A stretch of DNA of 28,346 bases from an uncultured Collinsella sp. (lineage in GTDB: Bacteria; Actinomycetota; Coriobacteriia; Coriobacteriales; Coriobacteriaceae), in contig CABUSR010000025.1 of NCBI GenBank assembly GCA_902494245.1, positions 1 to 28,346 of the forward strand. Direction: 5' to 3'. The notes under the pieces are model-generated. The model worked only from the letters and a program-made list of their open reading frames with translations. It was not told the DNA's origin and ran no database searches. The stretch's first letter is position 1; the number at the start of each line of letters is the position of its first letter. Positions 1 to 8,924 of this stretch are shown here, piece after piece. The position numbers were made by a program, and so were the translations under genes.

Positions 1-3000
1 GCGAGTGCGGAGCCGTTGGGGTTGACGGAAAGATCCATGCTGGGCTTACTGTCCTCGCCCACGTACTGCGTGGCGACCTGGCCGTTGGCGATAAGCTGAG
101 CGAGTACTTCGTCGTTGGCGACAAAGCGGCCCTCGCCGTGGCTGATGGCGACGGTGTAGGGGTCGTCGAGGCTGCACTGCGACAGCCACGGGGACAGGTT
201 GGACGAGATGCGGGTGCGCACCAGACGGCTCTGGTGACGACCGATGGTGTTAAAGGTCAGCGTGGGCGCATCGGGCGTGGCGTCGACGATGTCGCCGTAG
301 GGGACTAGGCCGAGCTTGATTAGGGCCTGGAAGCCGTTGCAGATGCCCAGCATCAGGCCGTCGCGGGCCTTGAGCAGGTCGCGGACTGCCTCGGTGACCT
401 CGGGAGCGCGGAAGAACGCCGTGATGAACTTGGCGGAGCCGTCGGGCTCGTCACCGCCCGAGAAGCCGCCGGGGATCATGACGATCTGGCTTGCACGGAT
501 GCGGCGGGCAAGCTCGTGGGTGCTCTCGGCGACGGCCTCGGGCGTGAGGTTGTTGATCACGAAGGTGTCGGCCTCGGCGCCGGCTGCGCGGAAGGCACGG
601 GCGCTATCGTACTCGCAGTTGTTGCCGGGGAACACGGGGATGATCACGCGCGGACGGGCGATCTTGGCGCCGCCGTACACGTGGATGTCCTTGGCGCGGA
701 AGTCGATGGTCTCGACCTCGGCGGTCTCGTCGGCACTGCGGTAGGCGAAGACACCTTCGATGCCGCTCTCCCAGGCCTCCTGAAGTTCGGAGAGCTCGAT
801 GACCTCGGAGCCGGTGTCGATGACATAGCCCTCGACGGTGGTACCTAGGGGCTCGACGACAACGCCGTCGGCGACCTCGGGCAGCTCGGCGTCCTCGGCG
901 AGCTCGACGATAAAGCTGCCGTAGAGCGGGGTGAAGAGGCTCTCCACGTCCACGTCCTCGGCAAGCTCGATGCCGATCTGGTTGCCGACGCACATCTTAA
1001 AGAGGCTCTCGGCGCCGCAGCCGTAGCCGGGCGTGGAGACAGCCAGGGCGTCACCGGTGGCGGTGAGCGCCTCGACGGCGTCAAACGCGGCGAGCAGCTG
1101 CTGGGCGTCGGGGCGGTAGTCCTCGCTATAGGTGGCGGGGGCGATGCGCACGACGCGATGCGTCAGGCCCTTGAACTCGGGGGAGACAGCGCGGGCTGCC
1201 TTGCCCACGGCGACAGCGAAGCTGATCAGGGTCGGCGGAACGTTGAGCTCGCCGGCCTCGTCCTCAAAAGAGCCGCTCATGGAGTCCTTTCCGCCGATGG
1301 CGCCGGCACCCAGGTCGACTTGGGCCATGAGGGCGCCCAGGACGGCTGCCGTAGGCTTGCCCCAGCGCTCGGCCTCGGTGCGCAGGCGCTCGAAGTACTC
1401 CTGGAAGGAGAGGTAGGCGCGCTTGTGCTCAAAGCCGGCGGCCACGAGCTTGGCGATGGACTCGACCACGGACAGGTAGGCGCCCGCAAACTGGTCGGCC
1501 TCCATCAGGTAGGGGTTGAAGCCCCATGCCATAGCGCTTGCCGTGGTGGTCTCGCCGTCCACGGGGAACTTGGCGACCATGGCAGAGCTCGGAGTGAGCT
1601 GCGTCTTGCCGCCAAAGGGCATGAGTACGGTCGCGGCACCGATGGTGGAGTCAAAGCGCTCGGAAAGGCCCTTGTTGGAGGCGACGTTGAGGTCGGTGAC
1701 CAGCGAGGTCATGCGCTCGGCAAGCGTGGTACCGGCCCAGCTGGGCTGCCACACGCTACGAGCACACACGTGGGCGACCTGGTGCTTGGGCGCACCGTTG
1801 GAGTTGAGGAACTCGCGGGACAGGTCGACGATGGCGACGCCGTTCCAGGCCATGCGCATGCGCGGCTCGGCGGTAACCTCGGCGATGACGGTCGCCTCCA
1901 GGTTCTCCTCGGCGGCGTAACCCATGAACTCATCGACGTCACCATCGGCGACGGCACAGGCCATGCGCTCTTGGGACTCGGAGATGGCGAGCTCGGTGCC
2001 GTCAAGACCGTCGTACTTCTTGGTCACGGTGTCTAGGTCCACGTACAGGCCGTCGGCAAGCTCGCCTACGGCGACCGAGACGCCGCCGGCGCCAAAGTCA
2101 TTGCAGCGCTTGATCAGACGGCAGGCGTCGCCGCGGCGGAACAGACGCTGCAGCTTGCGCTCGACCGGGGCGTTGCCCTTCTGGACCTCGGCGCCCGAGG
2201 TCTCGATGGACTCGGTGTTCTGGGTCTTGGAGGAACCGGTGGCGCCGCCGATGCCGTCACGGCCGGTGCGGCCGCCCAGCAGGATGATCTTGTCGGTGGG
2301 GGCGGGGCACTCGCGACGAACGTGGTTTGCCGGGGTAGCGCCCACGACGGCGCCGACCTCCATGCGCTTGGCCACGTAGCCGGGGTGATAGAGCTCGTTG
2401 ACCTGACCGGTGGCAAGGCCGATCTGGTTGCCGTAGCTGGAGTAGCCGGCGGCGGCAGTGGTCACGAGCTTGCGCTGCGGCAGCTTGCCCTCGAGCGTCT
2501 CGGAAACCGGGACGGTGGGGTCGCCGGCGCCGGTGACGCGCATGGCCTGGTACACATAGCTGCGGCCCGAGAGCGGGTCGCGGATGGCGCCGCCCACGCA
2601 GGTGGCGGCACCGCCGAAGGGCTCGATCTCGGTCGGGTGGTTGTGGGTCTCGTTCTTAAACAGGAACAGCCAGTCCTGGTCCTCGCCGTCGACATCGACC
2701 TTCACCTTGACGGTGCAGGCGTTGATCTCCTCGGACTCGTCGACATCGGTCATGACGCCGGTCTTCTTAAGGTACTTGGCGCCGATGGTGCCCATGTCCA
2801 TGAGGCAGACGGGCTTGGCGTCGCGACCGAGCTCGTGGCGCATCTCCATGTAGCGGTCGAAGGCCTGCTGCACCACGGCGTCGTCGATCGTCACGTTGTC
2901 CAGGACGGTGCCGAAGGTGGTGTGGCGGCAGTGATCGGACCAGTAGGTGTCGATCACGCGGATCTCGGTGATGGTGGGATCGCGATCCTCATCGCGGAAG

Positions 3001-3593
3001 TACTGCTGGCAGAAGGCGATGTCCGCTTCGTCCATGGCAAGACCGCGCTCGGAAATAAAGGCGGCGAGGCCGGCCTCATCGAGCTCGCGGAAGCCGTCGA
3101 GCACCTCGACGGGCTGGGGCTCGGGGGTCTCCATGTACAGCGTCTCGGGCAGGTCGAGCGAGGCGATGCGCGCCTCGACGGGGTTCACCACGTAGTGCTT
3201 GATGGCCTCGATGGCGGCTTCGTCCAGAGCGCCCGAGATCATATAGACCTTGGCGGAGCGCACGGCGGGGCGCTCGCCCTGGCTGATGAGCTGCACGCAC
3301 TCGCTGGCGGAGTCGGCGCGCTGGTCAAACTGGCCAGGCAGGAATTCGACGGCAAAGACGGCGCCATCGCTTGCGGGGAGCTCGTCGTAGGTCACATCGA
3401 CCTGGGGCTCGCTAAAGACGGTCGGCACGCAGGAGCGGAAAAGCTCCTCGTCGATGCCCTCGACGTCGTAGCGGTTGATGATCCTCAGGGCCTCGATGCC
3501 CTTGATGCCGAGAATCTCGGTCAGCTCGCCCTTGAGCTGCTGAGCCTCGACGTCGAACCCGGGTTTCTTCTCCACGTAGATACGAGAGACCAT
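1..3593 (-). CDS. purL: Phosphoribosylformylglycinamidine synthase, single-chain PurL (C-terminus cut by window edge)
   Basis: Cytoplasmic enzyme of de novo purine synthesis: converts FGAR, glutamine and ATP to FGAM. The frame runs open from ATG at 3593 to the window edge (about 1197 codons) with an SD-like AGGAAGGCAGG just upstream. Visible motifs include DHCRHTTF (residues 220-227), GGAATCVGGAIRDP, the glycine-rich GAGGVSVAVGELADG, and a C-terminal class I glutaminase domain with PGGFSGGDEPDGS, the nucleophile LGICNGFQA (Cys1085) and SHGEGRF (about 1151-1157). The sequence stops after NPNGSAL, so the last few dozen residues, including the usual His-Glu of the glutaminase triad, lie outside. 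The length fits the clostridial-type one-chain PurL rather than the split PurL/PurQ/PurS form. It is divergent from the antiporter gene across 184 bp, and I see no purine riboswitch there. Confidence 0.97.
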   Translation of the reverse strand, partial: MVSRIYVEKKPGFDVEAQQLKGELTEILGIKGIEALRIINRYDVEGIDEELFRSCVPTVFSEPQVDVTYDELPASDGAVFAVEFLPGQFDQRADSASECVQLISQGERPAVRSAKVYMISGALDEAAIEAIKHYVVNPVEARIASLDLPETLYMETPEPQPVEVLDGFRELDEAGLAAFISERGLAMDEADIAFCQQYFRDEDRDPTITEIRVIDTYWSDHCRHTTFGTVLDNVTIDDAVVQQAFDRYMEMRHELGRDAKPVCLMDMGTIGAKYLKKTGVMTDVDESEEINACTVKVKVDVDGEDQDWLFLFKNETHNHPTEIEPFGGAATCVGGAIRDPLSGRSYVYQAMRVTGAGDPTVPVSETLEGKLPQRKLVTTAAAGYSSYGNQIGLATGQVNELYHPGYVAKRMEVGAVVGATPANHVRRECPAPTDKIILLGGRTGRDGIGGATGSSKTQNTESIETSGAEVQKGNAPVERKLQRLFRRGDACRLIKRCNDFGAGGVSVAVGELADGLYVDLDTVTKKYDGLDGTELAISESQERMACAVADGDVDEFMGYAAEENLEATVIAEVTAEPRMRMAWNGVAIVDLSREFLNSNGAPKHQVAHVCARSVWQPSWAGTTLAERMTSLVTDLNVASNKGLSERFDSTIGAATVLMPFGGKTQLTPSSAMVAKFPVDGETTTASAMAWGFNPYLMEADQFAGAYLSVVESIAKLVAAGFEHKRAYLSFQEYFERLRTEAERWGKPTAAVLGALMAQVDLGAGAIGGKDSMSGSFEDEAGELNVPPTLISFAVAVGKAARAVSPEFKGLTHRVVRIAPATYSEDYRPDAQQLLAAFDAVEALTATGDALAVSTPGYGCGAESLFKMCVGNQIGIELAEDVDVESLFTPLYGSFIVELAEDAELPEVADGVVVEPLGTTVEGYVIDTGSEVIELSELQEAWESGIEGVFAYRSADETAEVETIDFRAKDIHVYGGAKIARPRVIIPVFPGNNCEYDSARAFRAAGAEADTFVINNLTPEAVAESTHELARRIRASQIVMIPGGFSGGDEPDGSAKFITAFFRAPEVTEAVRDLLKARDGLMLGICNGFQALIKLGLVPYGDIVDATPDAPTLTFNTIGRHQSRLVRTRISSNLSPWLSQCSLDDPYTVAISHGEGRFVANDEVLAQLIANGQVATQYVGEDSKPSMDLSVNPNGSAL

Positions 3594-3777
3594 TGGTTCC
3601 TGCCTTCCTGATCGGTTGGGCGTACGGTACGGTATGCGGCAGCGGTCGGTTTGCGGGGTCTGCCCTGCGGTCGCCTTGAGCCACATGTTTGTAAACCTCA
3701 CTATGATACGACAGCTCGCGGCGCGTTGAGGACGGCGAGGGTGCTACAGTGAAGCGCAAACAAGAGAAAGGCATCAC

Positions 3778-5340
3778 ATGGCATTCGTTTCACTCGCCAT
3801 CATCGCGCTCGTGGCCTTTGCAAGCCCCTTCATCGCCTCGGCGATTCCCGGAAAACCCATTCCCGAAACGGTCTTTTTGCTCGTGTTCGGCGCGGTGCTG
3901 GGACCCCATATGCTCGACATTATCCATGTAGATGCCGAGGTCTCGCTTGTGTCCGAGCTCGGTCTGGCCTTTTTGTTCCTGCTCGCCGGCTTTGAGATCG
4001 ACCCCAAGAGCATCACGGGCGTCGAGGGGCGCTACGGCTTGGCGACGTGGGCCGTCACGTTTGGTATCGCCTGGCTTGCCGTGCGCTTTACGCCGTGGTT
4101 CTCGGTCAGCCATTTCGACGGTATCGCCGTGACACTCGCCCTTACTTCCACGGCTCTCGGCACGCTTGTGCCCATCATGCGCGAGCGCTCGCTCACCGGC
4201 ACGCGCGTTGGCGACTCGATTCTCGCGTATGGCACTTGGGGCGAGCTCGGTCCCGTGCTCGCCATGTCGGTGCTGCTGTCTGCCCGCACCGGCATCCAGA
4301 CGCTCGTGATTCTTGGCCTGTTTGCTGCGGTCTGCGTGCTGCTGGCCGCGGTTCCAAGTCGTTCCAGGCGCGTCGGCAGCCGCTTCTTTTCGTTTGTCGA
4401 GGAACGCGCCGACACCACATCGCAGACTTTCGTGCGCCTGACGGTGCTCATCCTGGTCACGCTCGTGGCGTTCTCGGCCGTCTTTGATCTCGACATCGTG
4501 TTGGGTTCTTTTGCCGCCGGCTTTGTCCTGCGCTATATCATCCCCGAGGGCAACCATACGCTCGAGACCAAGCTCGACGGCCTGGCCTACGGCTTTTTGA
4601 TTCCGGTGTTCTTTACCGTATCGGGCGCAAAGATCGACCTGACGGCTGTGGCGTCGCGCCCGGGCTTGCTCGCGGGCTTTATCGTGGCGTTGCTGATTAT
4701 TCGCGCCGTGCCCATCCTCATCTCTATGGGCATTTGTCCTGCGACGCGCGATGTGTCGGCGTATGGCCGCATTACCGTGGCCCTGTACTGCACCACGGCT
4801 CTGCCGATCATCGTTGCCGTGACAAGCGTTGCCGTCAACGCGGGCGCGCTGTCGCAAGATATTGCGTCGGTCATGGTTGCCGCCGGTGCCATCACGGTGT
4901 TCTTGATGCCGCTGCTCGCGCAGCTCTTCTACCGCGTGGTCGACGCCGCACCGGTCGCTGCCGTGGCAGAGGTTGCCGAGCATCCATCCGATGCGCTCGA
5001 CATTCTGCGCGCCCATCACGATTTGGCGAGCCTGCTCGCACGCGAGCATGAGCTTTTGACCTCGCATGGCCATGGTCGCGTATTCGAGGACCTGCCTACG
5101 CTCGATACGATTGCCGAGCGTCTTTCCGCCGAGGCAGCGAGCGGCCACATCGATGTCCGCATCGTGGACGCGGCGCACCTGCTTGCCGATAAGACCTATG
5201 GAGACGAGGTCGACCCGTCCAAGCTGACTCCGCGTGAGCGCCGCCGCCTGGAGCGCGCCAAGCTCGCCGTGCACGAATACCGCCGCCGCATGCTGGAGCT
5301 CTACGCGCGCGATGAAGCCCAGGACGACGACGGCAGGTAG
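3778..5340 (+). CDS. Cation:proton antiporter, CPA2/Na+/H+ exchanger family
   Basis: A 520-residue membrane protein. Residues 1 to about 390 are hydrophobic with many transmembrane helices; LGLAFLFLLAGFEID (61-75) and the later DIVLGSFAAGFVLRY segment are typical of the CPA2 exchanger fold (PF00999). Family members exchange Na+ or K+ for H+ across the cytoplasmic membrane; which ion is used here cannot be read from sequence. The last ~125 residues are soluble, charged and Arg/Glu-rich, with no recognisable TrkA-N nucleotide-binding domain. ATG 3778 is preceded by AGAGAAAGG at good spacing. It is monocistronic, followed by the palindrome array and a terminator. A long antisense open frame is a GC-codon shadow. 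Confidence 0.9.
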   Translation: MAFVSLAIIALVAFASPFIASAIPGKPIPETVFLLVFGAVLGPHMLDIIHVDAEVSLVSELGLAFLFLLAGFEIDPKSITGVEGRYGLATWAVTFGIAWLAVRFTPWFSVSHFDGIAVTLALTSTALGTLVPIMRERSLTGTRVGDSILAYGTWGELGPVLAMSVLLSARTGIQTLVILGLFAAVCVLLAAVPSRSRRVGSRFFSFVEERADTTSQTFVRLTVLILVTLVAFSAVFDLDIVLGSFAAGFVLRYIIPEGNHTLETKLDGLAYGFLIPVFFTVSGAKIDLTAVASRPGLLAGFIVALLIIRAVPILISMGICPATRDVSAYGRITVALYCTTALPIIVAVTSVAVNAGALSQDIASVMVAAGAITVFLMPLLAQLFYRVVDAAPVAAVAEVAEHPSDALDILRAHHDLASLLAREHELLTSHGHGRVFEDLPTLDTIAERLSAEAASGHIDVRIVDAAHLLADKTYGDEVDPSKLTPRERRRLERAKLAVHEYRRRMLELYARDEAQDDDGR

Positions 5341-5354
5341 TCGATACCCTCTCG

Positions 5355-5711
5355 GGGAAGCCGCGTCCCGCTTTGAAGGCTCGGAACGGGATGCGGTTTC
5401 CGCATCGGCCCCCATCGGGAAGCCACATCCCAGAATGGACACTCAGAGTGGGATGCAGTTTCCGCTTTGGACCCCTGCCGGAAAGCGCGTCCCAGTCTGA
5501 AGGTTCAAAATGGGATGTGGTTTCCGAAACAGGGACCGTTGGGAAGCTGTGTCCCGGAATGGGCGCCTGGAGTGGGATGCCGTTTCCGCAGGAGGCCCAT
5601 TGCGGAAACGGTGTCCCAGAATCGACGTTCAAAACGGGGTGCAGTTTCCGCAAGGAGGTCCTGGGGAAACCGTGCCCCGTTCTGAGCTGAAATACCGGGA
5701 CGCAACTTCCC
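5355..5711. repeat. Six tandem ~62-bp palindromic units (12 alternating complementary arms)
   Basis: Six units start at 5355, 5417, 5480, 5541, 5602 and 5664 (spacing 61-63 bp). Each has a left arm of type GGGAAnCnnnTCCC and a right arm of type GGGATGCnGTTTCC separated by about 16 bases, so each unit is an imperfect inverted repeat. Right arms start at 5387, 5449, 5511, 5573, 5635 and 5695. Adjacent arms are therefore always complementary and lie about 31 bp apart, so hairpins could form in either of two registers. The period is not a multiple of three, so short open frames across it shift frame between units and are not a repeat protein. It is downstream of the antiporter stop and upstream of a terminator. 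I do not recognise the family. Confidence 0.9.
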
Positions 5712-5724
5712 TTACAAATAGAAC

Positions 5725-5766
5725 AAGGCGCGCTGCCTGCGGTTGATGCAGGCAGCGCGCCTTTTG
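5725..5766 (+). terminator. Strong intrinsic terminator between antiporter/repeat array and SDR gene
   Basis: A perfect 16-bp stem (AAGGCGCGCTGCCTGC, 5725-5740, with its complement at 5748-5763), 7-base loop, then TTTT. It ends transcription reading rightward out of the antiporter and repeat array. The A-rich left flank may also let it act for the convergent SDR gene on the minus strand, which stops at 5808. Confidence 0.9.
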
Positions 5767-5807
5767 CGTTGGGCCTCGTTGAGGTTCGAAGTCGTGGCTT
5801 GCGACCT

Positions 5808-6557
5808 TTAGGAACGGGCGGCTCCGTCGACGGGGAGCACGGCGCCCGTGACATAGGAGGACATGTCGCTCGCCAGGAAAACGAAGGCGTTGGCGACATC
5901 CTCGGGCTCGCCCATGCGGCCGAGCGGAATAGTGGCGATGATGGGCTTGATGACCTCTTCGGGCAGGTTGGCGACCATGTCAGTCTTAGTCACGCCAGGG
6001 GCAACGGCGTTGACGCGAATACCCATAGGGGCGAGCTCGCGCGAGAGCGACTGGACCATACCGTTGACGGCAAACTTGGACGTGGGGTAACCGACGCCGG
6101 AGGGCTGGCCGTACTTGGCGACCATCGAGCTTGTGGTAGTGATGGTGCCGCCGTGGCCGGCCTCGGTCATGATCTTGGCGGCAGCCTGGTGGCCATTAAA
6201 GACGGCGACGACGTTAAGGTCCATGACCTTTGCGAACTCCTCGGCCGTGTAGTCCAAGAGGGGTGAACGCTGGGAGATACCGGCATTGTTGACGACCGTG
6301 TCCAAGCCGCCCATGTCGGCTGCGGCCTGGGTAAAGGCCTCGGTCACGGCTTCGAGTGAGGTGAGGTCGCAGGAGCGGCCCCAGACCTTGGCGTCGGGAT
6401 AGGCGGCTGTCAGCTTCTCAACGGCCGCATCGGCGGTCTCCTGACGCGAGCCAAAGACAGTGACGGAGGCGCCCTCCTCGATAAAACGGCAGGCGATGGC
6501 ATATCCGATACCGCGCGTGCCTCCGGTGATGATTGCTTTCTTGCCCTCGAGCAACAT
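5808..6557 (-). CDS. SDR family oxidoreductase (FabG-like)
   Basis: A 249-residue classical short-chain dehydrogenase/reductase, cytosolic and NAD(P)-dependent. Rossmann motif TGGTRGIG (11-18), NNAG (90-93), catalytic Ser144, Tyr157 and Lys161 (YPTSK), and the C-terminal VDGA typical of FabG/3-oxoacyl-ACP reductase relatives. Substrate cannot be fixed: it resembles FabG, but no fatty-acid genes are nearby, so it may act on another keto or hydroxy substrate. The start at 6557 is chosen because AGAGGAAA lies just upstream; the frame extends 24 codons further but those lack an SD and family similarity. It stands alone, convergent with the antiporter and in the same direction as hom, from which a terminator separates it. 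Confidence 0.92.
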   Translation of the reverse strand: MLLEGKKAIITGGTRGIGYAIACRFIEEGASVTVFGSRQETADAAVEKLTAAYPDAKVWGRSCDLTSLEAVTEAFTQAAADMGGLDTVVNNAGISQRSPLLDYTAEEFAKVMDLNVVAVFNGHQAAAKIMTEAGHGGTITTTSSMVAKYGQPSGVGYPTSKFAVNGMVQSLSRELAPMGIRVNAVAPGVTKTDMVANLPEEVIKPIIATIPLGRMGEPEDVANAFVFLASDMSSYVTGAVLPVDGAARS

Positions 6558-6706
6558 GGTATTTCCTCTCATCGCGGGCGGACATTCGCAGCACAGCGTA
6601 GCCGTAACCGGAATCGGCCGTGTTTGCATATCGGTGAACGGTAGCCCGCGTTACCGATGAGCGGCTCGCGCAAATGTGCCCTGTCGTTGTGCTTAGGGCA
6701 GGAGAC

Positions 6707-6740
6707 AAAAGGGCTCCCATCCCACATCGGACGGGAGCCC
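6707..6740 (-). terminator. Intrinsic terminator of hom
   Basis: Read on the minus strand: GGGCTCCC (6740-6733), a loop region with a small inner TCC/GGA pairing, GGGAGCCC (6718-6711), then TTTT (6710-6707). It lies about 30 bases past the hom stop and before the SDR gene start. Confidence 0.85.
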
Positions 6741-6771
6741 TCAAAGCGCGTATTGCTAGGCGAGCGTTGGG

Positions 6772-8115
6772 TTAGTTGGCCATAACGCCTTCGGTCCAAG
6801 CCTCAACGTCCTCGATGCGCAGGACGTTGGCGACCTCGGCCACGCAGTCGACGCTGGCAAGCTCGGCGGCGGCAGCCTGGACGTCCTTCTCGAGCGCGCG
6901 GTGCGTCAGGAAGATGACCGAGCAGGCATCGCTGACGCCCGACTTGCCGTCCTCGACCTGGTTGATGAGCGAAATCGAGATGTTGTGCTTGGCAAAGATG
7001 TCGACCGTCTCGGACAGGGCACCCACGCGGTCGGCGACCTTCAGGCGCACATAGTACTTGGTCTGGAGCTCGTCCATGGGCTTAAAGGCGAGGTTGTGGC
7101 CATAGGGCTCAATCTCGGGCAGCGGAGCCACGCCGCGGCTAATCTGCTCGGAGAGCGACAGGATATCGCCCACGACGGCGCTCGCGGTGGGGAAGGAGCC
7201 TGCGCCGGCACCGTAGAACATGGTCTCGCCCACGGCGTCGCCTACCACGTAGACAGCGTTCATGGCGCCGTTGACCTTGGCAAGCATGTGGTCGGCGGGG
7301 ATCAGCGTGGGATGCACGCGGACGTCGACGCCGGCGTCGGTGTTGCGGGCGATGCCGAGCAGCTTAATGGTGTAGCCGAGCTCGCGGGCCTGGGCGATGT
7401 CCTCGGCGCCGATGGTACGGATACCCTGCTGGTACACATCGTCGGTGGTAACGCGGGTGCCAAAACCGATGGAGGCGAGGATTGCCGTCTTGCTGGCGGC
7501 ATCGAAGCCGTCGACGTCGGCGGACGGGTCGGCCTCGGCATAGCCCTTGGCCTGCGCGTCGGCAAGCACGTCGGCGTAATCGGCACCCTCGGCGTCCATG
7601 CGCGACAGGATATAGTTGGTGGTACCGTTGAGAATGCCTGCGATGGTCAGGATCTTGTTGCCCACCAGGTCGTGCTCGAGCGTGCTGACAATGGGGATGC
7701 CACCGCCGCAGCTGGCCTCGCACTTAATCTGCACGCCGCACGCGCGTGCCTTCTCGGCAAGCGTCTCGACGTGACGGCCCAGCAGGGCCTTGTTGGCAGA
7801 GACGACGTGCTTGCCGTGCTCAAAGGCAGTGGTGAAGATCTCGGTTGCGGGATGCTCGCCGCCGATCAGCTCGACGACGATGTCGACGGCGGGGTCGCTG
7901 ACGACGTCGTGCCAGTCACTCGTAAAGGCCTCGCGCTCAATGCCTGCCGCCTCGGCCTGCTCCCAAGCAAGCGCGCAGGCGCGGGTCAGCTTAAGGTCGA
8001 TGCCGTAGGCTGCCAGGTACTCATCGTGGTGGCTCTTGATCAGACGGGCCACGCCGCCGCCGACGGTTCCCAGACCGATCAGACCGACGTTCACGGTGCG
8101 CAGGGGTTCGCTCAT
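6772..8115 (-). CDS. hom: Homoserine dehydrogenase with C-terminal ACT domain
   Basis: A 447-residue cytosolic enzyme reducing aspartate semialdehyde to homoserine, the branch point to threonine and methionine. N-terminal NAD(P)-binding loop GLGTVGGG (14-21), SANKALL with the family's catalytic Lys (109), substrate-domain motifs CEASCGGGIP and GILNGTTNYIL (160-170), and an ACT domain from about residue 353 that in relatives mediates threonine feedback inhibition. Full length for the ACT-containing form. ATG 8115 is preceded by GAAGGAG at ideal spacing. It appears monocistronic, with its own terminator; no aspartokinase or threonine synthase is in the window. Confidence 0.97.
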   Translation of the reverse strand: MSEPLRTVNVGLIGLGTVGGGVARLIKSHHDEYLAAYGIDLKLTRACALAWEQAEAAGIEREAFTSDWHDVVSDPAVDIVVELIGGEHPATEIFTTAFEHGKHVVSANKALLGRHVETLAEKARACGVQIKCEASCGGGIPIVSTLEHDLVGNKILTIAGILNGTTNYILSRMDAEGADYADVLADAQAKGYAEADPSADVDGFDAASKTAILASIGFGTRVTTDDVYQQGIRTIGAEDIAQARELGYTIKLLGIARNTDAGVDVRVHPTLIPADHMLAKVNGAMNAVYVVGDAVGETMFYGAGAGSFPTASAVVGDILSLSEQISRGVAPLPEIEPYGHNLAFKPMDELQTKYYVRLKVADRVGALSETVDIFAKHNISISLINQVEDGKSGVSDACSVIFLTHRALEKDVQAAAAELASVDCVAEVANVLRIEDVEAWTEGVMAN

Positions 8116-8169
8116 AGATAGCTCCTTCGTGCATCTTATGGATGGATTAACCGCTTAAAGGTTGAGTGC

Positions 8170-8175
8170 ATTCTA
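8170..8175 (-). promoter_or_regulatory. Candidate -10 box for hom
   Basis: TAGAAT on the minus strand about 55 bases before the hom start, in an otherwise gene-free stretch. No convincing -35 at 16-18 bases, so this is tentative. Confidence 0.3.
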
Positions 8176-8309
8176 GCGTGAACCGAGGGCGCGTGCTCGC
8201 CAGGCAACAGGAGTCGCACAAAACGGCACCCCCGAAACGCTGCGGAAACATTGGAAACATGCTCGCTACAAACGGAACTCCGTAACAAACTGTCAACGTT
8301 TGCACCATA

Positions 8310-8653
8310 AGGTTTGCTTTACCGACCCCACCATGGGCACGAGCGCCGCTAAGTATTTGGCCGAGAAGTACGCGGATGCCAAGACCGCCCTGTTCTACAA
8401 CTCCGGCGATACGTATGGCTCGGGCGTTGCCGATGCCTTTGCCAGGCAGGCCAAGGCATCCAAGCTCGACATCGTCGATACCGAGACCTTTAAGGACGAT
8501 TCCGTCACGTGCTTTACCAATCAGCTCACCAGGGCTATGCGAAAGATCAAGATCGAGGGCCTGACTGGCGAGCTCACGTGGAACGACGAGGGCCAGGTCG
8601 AAAAGCCCGCTACGGCCTATGTGATCCAGGACGGCAAGTACATCGCCGCCTAG
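8310..8653 (+). pseudogene. Decayed livK copy: branched-chain amino acid binding protein relic
   Basis: Encodes VCFTDP...KYIAA, matching two separated parts of the intact livK protein just downstream: about residues 160-232 (from GGTTTGCTT at 8310 versus 9401) joined directly to about 355-395. The first ~160 residues with the lipoprotein signal are missing, and 123 codons are deleted in frame. The junction (8529-8535) corresponds to a 7-base direct repeat CCAAGGC found at 9619 and 9988 in intact livK, 369 bp apart, so deletion by short-repeat recombination is likely. The frame is open (TTG at 8300), but there is no SD and no signal peptide. Weak similarity continues past the stop (GTTTT-ATC-CAGGG in both), suggesting a tandem duplication. 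Confidence 0.85.
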
Positions 8654-8924
8654 GTGCGCGCAAAACGCGACCGGCGAGGCCGTTTTAATCAGGGCAGGGA
8701 CGCTTGTAACAGAACGGAAACAATACTTTCACACAATAAAGTGGCTAAACTGCATAAACTGATAGAAATACGCACAAATATGGATAAATGGACAAAACAA
8801 AAGAAAAGTTGAAATAATCGCCACTTTTCTCAACTAAAGCGTCTACTATTTTGCGAACGCCGAACACGGCGAAGGATGGCCTGTCGGGTAACCGAAACCC
8901 GACGAGATTTGAGAGGAGAGCCGC
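8654..8924 (+). promoter_or_regulatory. AT-rich promoter/leader region of the liv operon
   Basis: About 270 bases without a gene. 8700-8850 is markedly A/T-rich compared with the flanking genes, as expected for the operon promoter, but I cannot choose one -35/-10 pair. Palindromes: GAAAAGT (8803-8809) with ACTTTTC (8823-8829), and the overlapping AGTTGA (8807-8812) with TCAACT (8830-8835), which cannot both form; CGCCG-AACA-CGGCG (8858-8871); and GTCGGGT (8883-8889) with ACCCGAC (8897-8903) just ahead of the livK SD. These could be operator or leader hairpins; no known riboswitch class is recognised. Confidence 0.5.

Noticed and set aside
2322..3611. 429-codon plus-strand frame inside purL
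   Set aside because: Antisense of purL, which carries all family motifs; the product is a Gly/Val/Leu/Asp-rich artefact.
3594..3777. Purine riboswitch or PurR-type operator upstream of purL
   Set aside because: No conserved purine-riboswitch core or clear palindromic operator is visible; only an SD for each divergent gene.
3790..5442. 550-codon open frame opposite the antiporter
   Set aside because: Antisense shadow; low-complexity His/Arg/Asp/Glu product, no SD, no family similarity.
5355..5711. CRISPR array
   Set aside because: Arms alternate orientation, the units are similar throughout rather than having unique spacers, and there are no cas genes.
5096..5899. 267-codon minus frame and several shorter plus frames over the palindrome array
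   Set aside because: They arise because the repeat lacks stop codons; the 61-63 bp period shifts frame between units, so no protein repeat is kept.
6901..8121. 406-codon plus-strand frame opposite hom
   Set aside because: Antisense shadow of homoserine dehydrogenase.
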